The notes below the pieces were generated by a model. That model was not told the DNA's origin. It worked only from the letters and a program-made list of their open reading frames with translations, and made no database searches. Below, in pieces: positions 37,739-49,870 of a stretch of 64,000 bases of DNA (the stretch's first letter is position 1; the number at the start of each line of letters is the position of its first letter). Made by a program: the position numbers and the translations under genes. Where the stretch lies: contig NC_135118.1 in assembly GCF_050908995.1 (NCBI RefSeq), positions 17,059,501-17,123,500 on the forward strand, in the 5' to 3' direction. The DNA is from Andrena cerasifolii (taxonomy: Eukaryota; Arthropoda; Insecta; Hymenoptera; Andrenidae).

Positions 37739-37950
37739 TATAAAGGCGGATTCGCACATACCAGTTCTGTGAAGTTTCAGTGCCGTCAGTGTTGGCGCGA
37801 GTAAAGGGGACGTTAGGCCAAACGAACGCAAGTCAAGCAACAACGATAATGTTAGACAAATTGACTCAGGTTGTCTTTATGCTTATGTGTTATATCGTTC
37901 AGAGGTGGCGCCAGGGATATTTAAATTTCAAGGAGTTTGACTCTTCTTGA
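37739..37950 (+). promoter_or_regulatory. Candidate TATA promoter with short signal-peptide-like ORF
   Basis: TATAAA (37739-37744) is followed by CCAGTT (37761) and TTCAGTG (37776), either of which could be an initiator. ATG at 37849 opens a 33-codon frame starting MLDKLTQVVFMLMCYIVQ, a hydrophobic run like a signal peptide. The frame then enters CAGAGGTGGCGCCAGGG, which may be a transposon end. A first exon of an unlisted gene or a chance arrangement are both possible. Confidence 0.2.
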
Positions 37951-38553
37951 TTGAAATATTCATAGATCCTAACAGGAACAACAAAAATGTATTATCTTTA
38001 AAAGAAAACCAAAACGATATAATAACCACAAACATTAACTTTGGTATAAAAACTATAATCTACTAATCAGTCTTACATTCAACTGTACGTAGATGCCTAC
38101 TTATTGAGATTTGTACTTGTAGCCTAGTGTGGCCTCTTGTCCACATTTTAGTATTTTAATAAATCTCGATAGAATCGTGTGGCAGATATTGAATTCTCTA
38201 CCGACAGTTTTTATTTATCTTTATGCATCTTAAAGCACAGCAGAAACAATTTATACACTTGCGGTGGGGCATTTTTTACGGTAACAACGTGCCCCAAGTC
38301 ACGGTAACAACTACCCCTAACTACACATGTAGCAATTTCAAAGACTATTCTGCTTATACATATATTCAAACGATAAACACTATTACACCATGTTCTTAAA
38401 TGTCATTTGATCCCTAAAAACGAATCAATCTATAATATCGACGTTAAATAATTGAAATAGACCAAAAAATAATGATAGAAATTTTTTTACTTATCTGGTA
38501 CGCGACTAATAGGTCCTTGCTTACAACCACACGATTCACTGTCGCGGGCGCTA
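37951..38553. other. No gene seen; GGGG-element remnant
   Basis: About 38270-38330 holds GGTGGGGCA...GTGCCCCAAG...ACTACCCCTAA, similar in style to the GGGGAGACC family. It may be the left part of the element whose right end is at about 39383-39413. Confidence 0.35.
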
Positions 38554-38557
38554 TTAA

Positions 38558-39277
38558 GGGGGTATACCCGTTTGAACCCTCGGAAAATGTATACATTTTG
38601 TGGATTTTTTTACAAGTCAACGGTTTGATGCAGATTTCCCGTTTTTTAACTATGTTTACATAGTATTATGAACTACTTATAAAAAAAGTTTCAGTTAAAA
38701 AACTATTGTTTTTCGGAAGTTACGGATACATGTCCGAAAGTCTCTCGATTTTAGACGGCTAAACGGTGGCCCTAAAAACTCGCGCTACGTTCAACCAATT
38801 CACTTCCAATTTTGCATGCAGAATCATAATAAGATTCCGCATCGTCCAACGAAGGCTTTTTTTATTTCGATTCCCCGTTTATTATTTATAAAGGAAAAAG
38901 GTGGATTATTCTCTTAGAAAAATTTAACTTTACCTTTGATCTCTCACCATTTCTTTATTTTTCAAAATTTTCAAAATCGCCTTCGTTGGACGATGTGGAA
39001 TCTTATTATGATTCTGCATGCAAAATTTGAAGTAAATTGGTTGAACGTAGCGCGAGTTTTTAGGGCCACCGTTTAGCCGTCTAAAATCGAGAGACTTTCG
39101 GACATGTATCCGTAACTTCCGAAAAACAATAGTTTTTTAACTGAAACTTTTTTTATAAGTAGTTCATAATACTATGTAAACATAGTTAAAAAACGGGAAA
39201 TCTGCATCAAACCGTTGACTTGTAAAAAAATCCACAAAATGTATACATTTTCCGAGGGTTCAAACGGGTATACCCCC
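38558..39277. mobile_element. piggyBac-type foldback element 3, TTAA-flanked, 299-bp arms
   Basis: TTAA at 38554-38557 and 39278-39281. The arms 38558-38856 and 38979-39277 are inverted copies with about three mismatches by eye, around a 122-bp loop. Termini are GGGGGTATACCC. Non-coding; the high arm identity suggests recent insertion or arm conversion. Confidence 0.85.
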
Positions 39278-39281
39278 TTAA

Positions 39282-40314
39282 AGTGGGCGACAGAGTGGCG
39301 TGATCAACTCACGCGGGAAAAATAATTTAAAGTACAACGCTCTTTTTATTTTGAAGACATAGTCGCCGGAACAACTTACCCCCGGACCTTTTTACCCCCG
39401 GTCTCCCCTGCATTCCTGTTCGATGCCGATTTCGACTGTAGTCCACGCATTAAAAATAATGCATTCTCTTGTACCGTGATAAACATGTATAATGCAGGAA
39501 GATTTGAAAATTAAAAACTTTTCTTATTCATGTAAAATGAATGACACTTTTCAAGAATCGTTCGAAAATTTAAGTACGCAGCGAGAGGGTTAATACTAAT
39601 CAAAATAGTCGAAACAGAACGTTCCGCTTTGCGAAATGATAGTTTCGTATTCTCCTTGTGGCCATTAGGTACAACGGCAATGTCGTTCTGCCCAGTTATT
39701 GGTTAGACTTATTTCGAGCAGTCCCGAATTTGGTTTGCCCTCCACCAATTTGCATTGGCAAATTCATGCTTGAGGCTAACAAAGGCCTTTCGCCTAACCA
39801 AGCAGTATGTCCACGTACACACCGGCCGGAACACGTGTATACACACCCCCTGTATCTATAACATGTGGTATACACGACGAGCCCTCTGGCTCTAGCCACC
39901 TATCCACCTACTTGTCTCTCGATCTATCGACGGATCCGGAGTTGTCCCAATTCCGAACGATACACGCAGATCACAGGGAATCCAGATTCCTGCGCCCCGC
40001 GAAGCTTCGTTAGCTCAGACCGCGAGGTTTCATCCGTGGCCTAATTGCATCTGAAAGTAGGGTAAAGGTGAGTCTATTCGTGGCTTCGGTGGGATAGAAT
40101 CGCCCTGATGTATGCGTTAGGTGTCCCGTTTGATGATAGATTTAGCAGTTGGTAGAACGATGAATAAGTGGAATAGTTTGGCGTATGATTGGTTCGTATG
40201 TACCTACAGAGCCTGGCAGAAGTAACGCAATCTATTACAGTTGCAGGGCAAGGGAGAAAACGAGGAATATACGTTTTCCGCGGACTTGTGATTTAGGTAC
40301 AGCATATTTTGTCG
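39282..40314. other. Non-coding; right end of a GGGGAGACC-type element
   Basis: CTTACCCCCGGACC...CCCCCGGTCTCCCC at about 39378-39413 is the inverse of the GGGGAGACCGGGG terminus found at 55012. The piggyBac-type element may be nested in this older one. The rest (39420-40314) has no supported gene. Confidence 0.4.
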
Positions 40315-40776
40315 CAACTGGGAACTATAGAACTTTCAAATCCGAAAGGGTTGTAAAGTTCAAATACCCCCGTAAGATAAGAAAAAAAGCCAGGAAATTC
40401 ACTGGAACAAAATACGGAATGTCCCCAGTCTAAGCTTCAAGCTTCTGTCGTGAAGGTAAAACAAAAAATCATTTAAGAAGAGAATTATATAAGAGAATTA
40501 AATTCATCGAATTTACTTATTTACTGGTGGACTAAAGCATTGAAAGTTAATCTTTCTCGATAAAACTGTCTTGTGACGTTCCATGTTTTTCATCCTACCC
40601 TTCAGTTTACCTTTCAACAACGTGGGTCTAGATATGCGCGGATTTCTTTTCTTGAGAAACTTCGGGGGCGGCCGCGTGCTTATTTCGAATCACTCTACTC
40701 AGCCTGCCTTTATTGGGTTTATTCTCTATCGCGGCGAGTGAGAGGGCTGAGAAACAGCGAGTGTCATATATAAGCT
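40315..40776. repeat. Composite dispersed repeat
   Basis: 40315-40615 matches 25305-25645 directly. 40664-40776 is the inverse of the repeat at 22226-22345 and 49697-49812 (shared GTGCTTATTTCG and GAGAGGGCTGAG). So two parts found apart elsewhere are joined here, which suggests they belong to one larger element. Confidence 0.6.
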
Positions 40777-43700
40777 ATAAATTACGGACGTCACAGCAGC
40801 GGTTCAATATTCAATATTCATAATCATACACTCGGCAAAAAATAATATCGAGCATTATATTGATTTACTTTGATTAATTGGCCCACAATTCGAACATGCT
40901 CCGTATACTCTCCCAATTAGTGTTCCTGATTTCCCCATATCTTTTTGTTTCTCGAGAAATCAGAAATGAGATCATATTTCTTGAGAATTCTCGAGAAATT
41001 GAAGACAATATTGGAAAAATTATATTTTTCGAATAATGTTGATAATATCTATCAAAAACAAAAGAAAACTTCAACTAAACGATTATTCCTGTCTAATTTA
41101 TACAAAACTTGTGTAAATGAAAAAATAGATATTAAATATAATTGGTAAATTTATTTATTTAATACAAAATTTGTACAAAGCGAAACATTACTTTTTGGTT
41201 TTAAAAATTATTTTTAAATAGCAGAATGCGTCTAATGTAGCGTCAGCGAATCTCTTCTTTTTTGTGGCAAAATTTGTTACTCTTATATTTTCACGTTTTA
41301 CGTATATCTATCTTGGCTGTTCAAAGAAAAATGTTATACGGGATACAATAGTCTTATCTCCTCTTTTCTATATTTCTTCTTTAATAGGCCCAAGAAAATC
41401 ATTAGGTACTTAACTCAGTGTACAATTTTTCTAAAATTTTAAATAAGAATTTAAGAGCACCTTCAGCAGTTAATAATATCGAATCTTCAGCACTGTGACT
41501 TTATAATGCTAATAACAAGATGTATTATAAATTATAGATGTGTTTATACGTTCGCGATTAACTAGTATATATTACTATATTCATTTACGAAAATAAATGA
41601 GATTTATAATATTATTCCTAGACTTAAGTTTCTCGAGAAATAAGAAATAAGCAATAATAAAATTTCCCAAGAAATCATTCTGGAGAAGGAACACTACTCC
41701 CAATACCTCGCACAATGTTATCTCTACCAAATGAACAACCCCCCACGTCGAATCATTAACATTTAAACGGATAACGCAATAATACGTATGTATTTGCACA
41801 AGACGAGGAGTAGGCGAGAGACACGATCAGAAGTAATAACTGCAGGGGCGCTAATTGGTGTTCGGTGGTACTCCCGTGGCTCCTCTATCTGTCCGGCACG
41901 ATGAGCACGATAATGACGGTAATGGCGATCTATGACGGCTGGAGATATCAAGATACGCCTACTCAATAAACCCGTGCCAATCAGTCTAATCGTTACTTCC
42001 AGCGAGGGGGGGAAAGTTGCAGCATCGTCTGTGAAATTTACCCTTGTCCCAATAAAGATCGCCTACTTGGTGCATCGTAACGGGATTACCCACTTTTGCC
42101 CTTCCTTCGGCTGGACAGTTTCGAGTAACAGGATCAGTGGCAGGAATTAAACCGCCGCGCCGTGTTTACTCATTCATACATTGAGACTAAAGCGACCCGT
42201 AGATGGCCGAGCACAGTTGTCCATCATCCTTGACAAACCATGACTGACTGTTGCCCGAACACTTGGGGCGCCAAGTGGGCGAACTGCACACCCGCAGCGT
42301 GTGCCTAAACTCTACATGTAATAGGGCTGATAGTGTCCGCGCGTTGCAACAACGGTGGTCGAGTTAATTGCAATAATTTTAGCGTTAACAAGCGACGATG
42401 AATCTTCAGCCAACTGTTCCAGCGGCCCAAGCTTTTGGAAACCGCACAGGGACAGTTGAGTCGGCAATGGGTGGCTATAAAACAGCGGGCGGATGATTCC
42501 ATCGTTCTCTGAATACATTTGCAATGATTCCACCTTATGAGTGTTAGCATGTGACAGAATTTAATGCCACGGGGAACAGAGATTCCGTCGCCCGGAGTAA
42601 TAAAAGGAGAGACCCACGACCTGGTTCACGCGAATGGATGAGGAAGCGTTGGTCGTCATTCTTTCTGCGCGACAGACACGTGGCCTCCGCCACGGCATCT
42701 CATTATTATTCTCTGCGCATAGGCACAGCCGTCGACTGTTCGATGAGATATAAAAGAATCTGGCAGATCTTTAAGAATGACGCGAGCGGGAATACCAACG
42801 GTATTAACAGTAATTGCACCAGTTAGTGGCGCCCAGCGGACATTTCTTAGATTCGCGTGACTTCGTCGTAGAGTTTGATTTTTATCCAAGATGTATCCGC
42901 ATTGGACGCGATGGGAATACTATTTAGCCAGAACTACAGTCTACGTTAAATAGTAAATCGTTGCCGCCACGAGTGTTTCAATTTTACGTATGAACCTTTC
43001 TCAGAGAATTCGTATATCAACTAAAGTATATTATTGTTTGCACTAAATTTCTACGGTTTTTAACGCTTAAGAATACAATTATTTGCCCTTATGCCAATCG
43101 CATTATTGTGACAAACGTAACGTATTCTTGTTGCACGCGGAACAAGTAGTTTTCCATTACTTTTGCATTTTCTAGAATCCAAATTGATACTCGACACGTG
43201 TTGTGATAATGCATACGCTACAGATGTTCCGCCAGCAGGGAATGCATAGTCGTAAAGGAAGCTTCTTGGGAGAAGTATCGAACAACTTTTGGGGTGGCTG
43301 ACACTGGAGATGCTCCATTTCTTGGCTCGGTTTTCTACATCGGTGAGCCTCGTTAAACTCCCATTGGGCCTGCTCCAACTTCCTGCATGGCGTAAAAGTG
43401 ACGATCCGCGTGCGGACGAACTCGCGTACTTATGCGCGCGTACTCGCGTCTCCCGGTTTTTAAGTTACGCCTAAGATCCTGTAAGGCATTTAACTCTGCT
43501 CATATCTCAACAAGCATAGTGCTTCTTTTTTATTTATTATACAAGTTAACCAGTTTTTGCGGCTGCTTCCTTGGTTCGTCCACGTGATTGAAATAACTAT
43601 ACTGCAGGCAACTGGTGGTCAATACAGATTACAGAACCGATTAGGTTACAGAACCTAAAGTATCTTTAATTATTAAAGTGCGCAGCGGTAGAACTGTCCA

Positions 43701-43871
43701 AAAACACTTTATCCTCGGAATATAATTTGTACTTAAGATTACAAAGTATTCCCAAATGGTTGGGTTAAATTTTAGTAGCGTGCTCTACTGCGCATATTAA
43801 TGTTAAGTAATATTAAAACTGCGGATAGGTATATAAAATTTATTTACATGCGGTAAATACCTACTGCACAT
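40777..43871. other. No gene seen
   Basis: AT-rich to 41800, then more GC-rich to about 43450. TTTCTCGAGAAA-like palindromes recur at about 40951, 40978 and 41629. No conserved protein segments were recognised on either strand. Confidence 0.4.
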
Positions 43872-44108
43872 CAGTGGCGCACTCAGAATTTAATCTCGGT
43901 GGAGCCGAGTGGAACGGATAAAAATATTTTTAATGCAAATGCAGTGGAATTCACCAGGCGATTATAAAAATTTATTTAAAGAATATAATCCAGTTTTCTT
44001 TTCTTTTTATAAAGCTCTCGAATTACTTCAGTCGTGGTGACATCAATCTCCTTTTTCCTTTTTCTTTTGGGGGTGGCAGCCCGCCCCTTCCACTCTGTAG
44101 CGCCACTG
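43872..44108. mobile_element. hAT-type MITE, CAGTGGCGC ends
   Basis: It starts CAGTGGCGCACTCAG and ends AGCGCCACTG. The flanking octamers CTGCACAT (43864-43871) and CTACATAT (44109-44116) match at 6 of 8 bases. Near the right end, GGGGGTGGCAGCCCGCCCC is typical of this group. Confidence 0.7.
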
Positions 44109-44397
44109 CTACATATTTTTATTTATACATTTAATCGCTTCTGGACCTACAATGCGTTACATGGAAACGGAGAAATTTCTGTCACTTTAGGGTCTTTTCA
44201 CATGCAGCAGTCATTTTGGCTCACGAGTGGTACAGTATTGTCTCGTTAGCGGCTCGCTGGTCGGGACCGGCGTTGAGCCCGTATCGTGAACGGAGCCCTA
44301 ATTCCGAGTGTTCGTTTCTCGCTTCTTTCTGGCTGAAGGGGGGAATGAGATGGAACACTGCGTGTGCGGCGAGCGTGCGCGATGGTCGCAAGCGCTT

Positions 44398-45103
44398 AAG
44401 GTACGTGTCCACTTGAGAGTAAAACTCACGCGAGAAGCTCTCGAGAGTATTTCTTGCAAGTGAACACTACTTCCCTGAGTGACTGTTGGAGAGCGACGTT
44501 CAAGTCTCAGACAGCAGACGCGTTGCAATTTGCTCTCGAGTGGATTTGCTGCGAGTGCTGTCGCGAGAGTACGTCTTCTGGGTTATGTAGCAGGCTCGCG
44601 TCGCGGCAGACACGGCGTTGCCAGATAAGTGTCTCGAGGCATGGCGTTGCCAGAGAAGTGTCGTTAGGCAGTCAGCCGGGAGAACTGCGCGGCCGAGGCA
44701 GTCTGCGTCGAGCCAAGTCGCGAGACACACTTTATGCTCGCCATTTATGGTAACCTACTGAAAATATATAACTATTTCATTCCATCCACTCAGCAATTTC
44801 TCTTTCTACGTTGCTTCTTTCCCTTTTTTAAAATATTATAAGAAATAATCAAAGCACTAAGTTTTTGCACATCCACAACCACGGCCTCACTTCGTTCGTA
44901 GCTTAAAAGAAACCGACAGAAACTGCAGAGAGTAGGCGCGACCAATTTCCAGTGGACACGGTTCTGAGTGTTCTATCGGATAGTAAGCTCTTGGCGAGTT
45001 TTCTATCGCCTACCTGAGAGTAAAAATTTTCGAAATTGCTCTCAAGTGGACACACAATTTGAGAGTAACTTGCGCGAGTTCTCTCAAGTGGACAGGTACC
45101 TTT
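44398..45103. mobile_element. Inverted-repeat element with GGTAC(G/C)TGTCCACTTGAGAG ends
   Basis: The left end begins AAGGTACGTGTCCACTTGAG and the right end is the inverse of AAAGGTACCTGTCCACTTGA. CTCAAGTGGACA and GAGAGTAA motifs repeat inside the right arm. Outside the termini, 44371-44397 is again inverted at 45156-45180 (GCGCGATGGTCGCAAGCGCT), so a second inverted repeat encloses the element. Confidence 0.6.
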
Positions 45104-45613
45104 ACCGTGATCAGGTCTGCGTCAAGATTTTGCGAAGCGGTTTTCGTGCTCATGGTAAGCGCTTGCGACCATCGCGCACGCAAAGAACGGAGTGTCCGCG
45201 GATTTTCTAACTTGTTACTTTCTTTTAAATCAACGCTGTCTGTACGAACCTGAAATATTCAAAGTTTTAATATTCTAGTATTCCGGTACGGACCGAGTGT
45301 CTCATATGAAAATGTCTCTAGATGCATGAAAACTGTAAAATATATAATTAGTTATGAACAGGGTAAATCCGGGGCTGTCGGTATACCTAACTTAAAATGG
45401 CTATTAAAACTAACACTGATATTATTTATTTTATCAGAATATACCTATGTTCAGAATTTGATGCTGCTTCAGAAAAACTGGTCGATATATGCTTTAAGAG
45501 AACATTCGCTGAAAATCGAGTTGAAACCTGAAGCCATGACATCCGACCATTTCTTTCGAGGTGGGGACCATTTCTCCTGAGATGGTCCACATAATTAAGC
45601 ATTCAACCGTTTA
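45104..45613. other. No gene seen
   Basis: After the outer inverted repeat (to 45180), the sequence is AT-rich without recognised content. Confidence 0.35.
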
Positions 45614-45822
45614 GCTTCTACACTGCATTCCACTTTAGAGCGGACTCGTTCCGCGCAGGTATGTACTGCTGATTGGTAGGAAACCAGCAGGGAGAGTGCT
45701 ACGACCAATCACAAAAGTACTACGACCAATCGCGTGTGTCAGATCCGTGGGAGCTGCGCAGATCGGTCGCAAATCGGTAGGGGCGTAGGTCCGCTCTTAT
45801 ATGGAATGGAGTGTAGAGAAGC
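45614..45822. mobile_element. Short MITE with GCTTCTACACTGCATTCCA ends
   Basis: The left end GCTTCTACACT(G)CATTCCA...AGCGGAC and right end GTCCGCTCTTATATGGAATG...GTAGAGAAGC are inverted over about 33 bp with small gaps. ACGACCAATC is repeated inside (45699-45735). 209 bp, non-coding. Confidence 0.6.
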
Positions 45823-48570
45823 AAATGGCCTGCACTTTAACGCGATTTTACTTATATGCATAGACTCCGAAATATAGCAACTGTACCAACTCCCCTGCCG
45901 TACCGACACCTCCCCATTTACCCCAATCTTTAATACTTGAAGCTATAATTATATCAGACATAGTACTAACGTACTAAGTAAATAATATTACGACTATAAT
46001 ATATAGAACTAGCTTGACTACTCGAAATTTAGATTCTGATTTTATAAAAGAATTTTTTTTTAGTTTTTTTTGTGAAAATGCTCACATTCATCTGGATTAA
46101 TCAGGCATAATGAGCTGAGGCACCTCTCGTGATCCCAGAGTTTATCGTTCGAAAGTTTTTAGTAGACAGACAAACGCGCAAACCTATCGAAGCTTTCTGC
46201 TTTATTATATTAAGATTATTTCAGCGACAGTACACACAGTAAGTTCTCACTACTCTGCTCACTATTACCCCCGATGGGCAAGTTAGCAAGTGGCTTGCCG
46301 AAAGATCCTCACCTGCAAGAGAAAACCACGTTGTCGCATCGAATTTCCCCCGCCAGCTTCGCTTCCACGTCAGCCAGTTGGGCGAGCATCTTCGTGAGAA
46401 AAAATTACCACCCCGGCGCCCCTGTCTCGCTACGCGTGGGAATATCAAGTGCGCCTGTAGACTTCGTGGGTATACTTGAAATACGATAGCCGGGGACGTT
46501 ACTCATTGGTCGTCGCGTAAATTAGTATCGACGCGTGAGGATAATTTCCCAGGGGCGTTAACCTGTGCCTTACAACCTGGCAATACATCGAGAAATCCTG
46601 ACGACGAGCAATCCCATTGCTTCCGCCGGGTACGATAATTTACATTCACCACGTGATGTCTTTTGTCTGGGATTAGAGGGGCGCGTAACCATTGAGCCTT
46701 GCTGTTACTCGAGGGTCTCGATTCTGCTCGCTCGAATTTCGAATCCTTCAAGACCGAGGTAGGGGAGACCGGGGTAAAGTGGGCCCGAGGAAGTTTGAAG
46801 TCGATTAAAATTTTTCCCGTTCAATAAAAATGCGTGGAAATAGGTTTATAATATAATTTGAACATTACTGTTGATAAATGACGAACAGCGGTACTTAAAA
46901 TAATTTTAGAGTATATTAAAATTTAACTTGAAGGAAATGATGCAAGTGGTATCACTTTAAAATGAACTCCTATCCGGGGTAAAGTGAGATGCAACCAAAT
47001 AAGAACTTTAATTAAGGATACAGGTAAATATTAACCCCTTCCGCTGGAATAACACGTTCAGCACGGCAGCTTCTGGCTTTTTTGCACCGTGGTTGTCAAG
47101 AACTGTGACAGATTTTTCATTTTTTGGGGGTTAGTTTCTGTTCCACCGCGCCGCGCGGTTTTCTAGCCAGCTGACAGGTTAGGATGTTGCGCACATCACT
47201 TGCGCCTCGGTTCTCAGCAGCCATTTGCAGCTCAGTTTACCCCCGTCAGTTTGCCCCGAATACCGTCAAGGACCCAGTTCCTGATCACTTAAGAGTAACT
47301 ACAGCGGGTTTTTAAACGTGTAAAGGGAAAACTTAACCGAATTTAAAAGATTTTTTGTTATTTCGGCAAATCTATGTTTTATCTTTAATTTGGCATTTAA
47401 AAAAAGTGCACACGTGGTAATAATTATTTTATAATTTAACTTTGAAAGTGAAAAATGCAAAGGGAGCAGTTTCTGATCACTTTCGCGCGTTTTACTATGG
47501 GCTATCAAATTTTGCGTATAAATTTCAAAATACTTCATAATTATTTAGTAATTTTTTATGTGATCTCTGATTAGTGTTCTTTGGTTTAGGGAAATTATTC
47601 AGTATTTTGTTAGGTACATGAAGTTTATTATACGTACACAACATTGTTTTTTTTACATCACTTAGAAACGTGGAAAAATTATTTAAGTAATGGATCGAAT
47701 AAAAGTTACTTTAATTTGAGATTATTCCGCGAATAAAGTTAATGTTTTTATTCGACATATAGCGAATAATTTTTATAACTTTTACTCGTTGTTCGAAATT
47801 TGTATTTAAATAAAAGTTTCGTCCATCTCCGCGCGTAATGTCTGTGTAAGCTTCGACAGTTTAAATTGATTCTTCCATTTTAAGAAATTAAACTTATCGA
47901 AACAGATTTTATTTGACCCAATTTTTCTAACAATGACTGCCAAGTCGCTGGATGAATGACGCGTTTCAGTAAATTAGTTAGATTTCGTTAGAAGCACGGG
48001 CGAGTAAGATCTCTCGGAAGGGAATCTACAGCGTCCTCGATTTTCGTAGCTCTTATTGCTCAACTTGTAAAATTACTCTGCGTCAATAATTGTCCTCTCC
48101 CGTCCTGGATTTCGATCAAGAATGCTGGAACGTCTCTTTCCATCGGAATCCTCCATCCCCGCATTCCGACGTTCCGGAAATTATTTTATCCTTCTTGCGT
48201 CTCTCCATTCCGCCGACGACGTCTATACAACTTTGTCTCTCCACTTCTGATCGTTACTCTCCCACGTATTTCTGTCGCGTAAAATTTCCACACCCTTCAC
48301 GGACGATTATTTGTTCCTATATGAACTTAGTCACCCCTGAGAAATATTTTCCACGTAAAATTCGAATTTTCATCGAGATGCAGCTTATAAAGCTTCAGTC
48401 GCACGCTTATACCAATCGGAATTTAAATTTAAATTTCATAATTATTAAGTATCTCATTTTTTTTTTAAATACAATTGACGCTTGAACAACGCGGAGTCAA
48501 GGAAACTCGTGCATAATTTTTTACTCCAAAAACATAATTACAATAGCTTGCTGTTTGCCGGAAGTCTTAT
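45823..48570. other. No gene seen; one GGGGAGACC end
   Basis: TAGGGGAGACCGGGGTAAAG at about 46761 is the same terminus as at 55010, and GGGGTAAAGTGAGATG follows at 46977. No matching right end was found (TTACCCCCGTCAG near 47236 may be its remnant). The rest is AT-rich. Confidence 0.4.
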
Positions 48571-48578
48571 TTTGCAGG

Positions 48579-49198
48579 TAGGGGTTGTCGGTTTTAAAAA
48601 CCGTTTTTTTTTTTAATTTATAAACCTGAAAATTCGAAAACCGGTTTTTAAATTTATAAAACCGGTTTTATATACTAGAATTGATATACAGAAAGAAATT
48701 AATTAGTTAATTAAACACTGTAGGTAACAGTTTACTGGAAAACTAATCTTCATGAGTTCATATTTTGAGAAAAAAATACCAAATGGAATAAAGATTTGTA
48801 ATTTGGTACCACCTTTTAAAAGATTTATATTTTGTATGGATTTTAGTTATTTTAGTTTTTTTTCATTTGGTTTTGAATGTAGTCGATTTTATTGTGTTTT
48901 ATTTTTTTAGATTCATAAATATTAAATTAACTAAAAAATTGTACGTATTTGTACGGATTTTAGCTATTTTAATTTTTCTTTTATTTATTTGGTTTTCTAT
49001 AGATAGAGTATACTTTATTTTGTTATATTTTTGTAATTCCACAATATTAAGGAAGCTGAAATTTTTAGAAATAAGTACAAATATTGATTTACTGTTTCAA
49101 TTACAACTTTGTTTGTCAAAATTCGAAAACCGGTTTTTCGGAATGGTGGAATTCGAAAACCGTTTTTTTTTCAAAAGTCGGTATTTATATAAACCCTA
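48579..49198. mobile_element. hAT-type element with perfect 8-bp target duplication
   Basis: It is flanked by TTTGCAGG at 48571-48578 and 49199-49206, an exact 8-bp duplication. The ends are TAGGGGTTGTCGG and the inverse of TAGGGTTTATATAAATA. The interior carries several AAAACCGGTTTT-type palindromes. The 123-codon frame inside is low-complexity and not accepted as a gene. It interrupts an older dispersed repeat. Confidence 0.85.
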
Positions 49199-49205
49199 TT
49201 TGCAG

Positions 49206-49870
49206 GCTACATGTGTTATTACTGTATTCTTGCAATAAAACACGGTAGAGAAAAGATGTTACGTGTTAAAAGCTGTCGCAGAGATTGAGAGATCCTATTC
49301 CGTCTTTTTTTCGAAAGACCACACCGCTGGATTTTCACCAACCTCGAGTAAATTAGAGAAAGTTGTTTATAAAATTATTGTTTTGACTTAACATTAAAAA
49401 CAGAACACTAATTGAAAAATATATGTTTTCACAGAATAAGTAGTAGTTACTGAGTTGGTAAGTTTTTATTTCTATTTTTGGCGAATTTTTCAAATCTGTA
49501 ATTAGTAACTTTTTCAAAACAGTACTGCACGCAGGTTCAAACTGTGCAACAAATCGCTCAATTTGTTATTATTATAATGGATTTGCATTAAACGTGCACC
49601 AAACGATGTAGAATTTTTTTTTACGTATATTACACGTCATAACTCGAAAACTGTAAAAACTGAAGTTGCACCCTTCTTGCTGCAAGGTCCTCGCGTTATG
49701 GCTTATTGATGTCACGCGCCCTCTCGCTGTTTCTCAGCCCTCTCAGTCTCCGCGATGAGGAATACTGACAAGCCGAATAGACTGATTCGAAATAAGCACC
49801 CGGCCGGCCTCAGAATTTTTCGAGAAGAAAAATCCTCGTATAACTGGACCCGCGTTTTTCAAGCGTCAGC
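49206..49870 (+). repeat. Dispersed repeat, copy 2, with an inverted 16-kb segment
   Basis: 49206-49245 matches 21776-21815. About 49375-49500 is the inverse of 16205-16320. 49697-49812 matches 22226-22345. The same blocks at 21.8-22.4 kb are separated differently, so these are rearranged copies of a common family. No ORF of value. Confidence 0.6.

Noticed and set aside
40945..41000. TTCTCGAGAA motifs as heat-shock elements
   Set aside because: The spacing is TTC-4-GAA rather than TTC-2-GAA, and no gene follows.
48565..48585. Second ratchet-like site TTTTGCAG|GTAGGG
   Set aside because: The CAGG comes from the target duplication and GTAGGG from the transposon end; GTAGGG is also a weak donor.
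48867..49238. 123-codon hydrophobic frame
   Set aside because: Lies inside the non-autonomous hAT element and crosses its right boundary; composition follows AT-richness.
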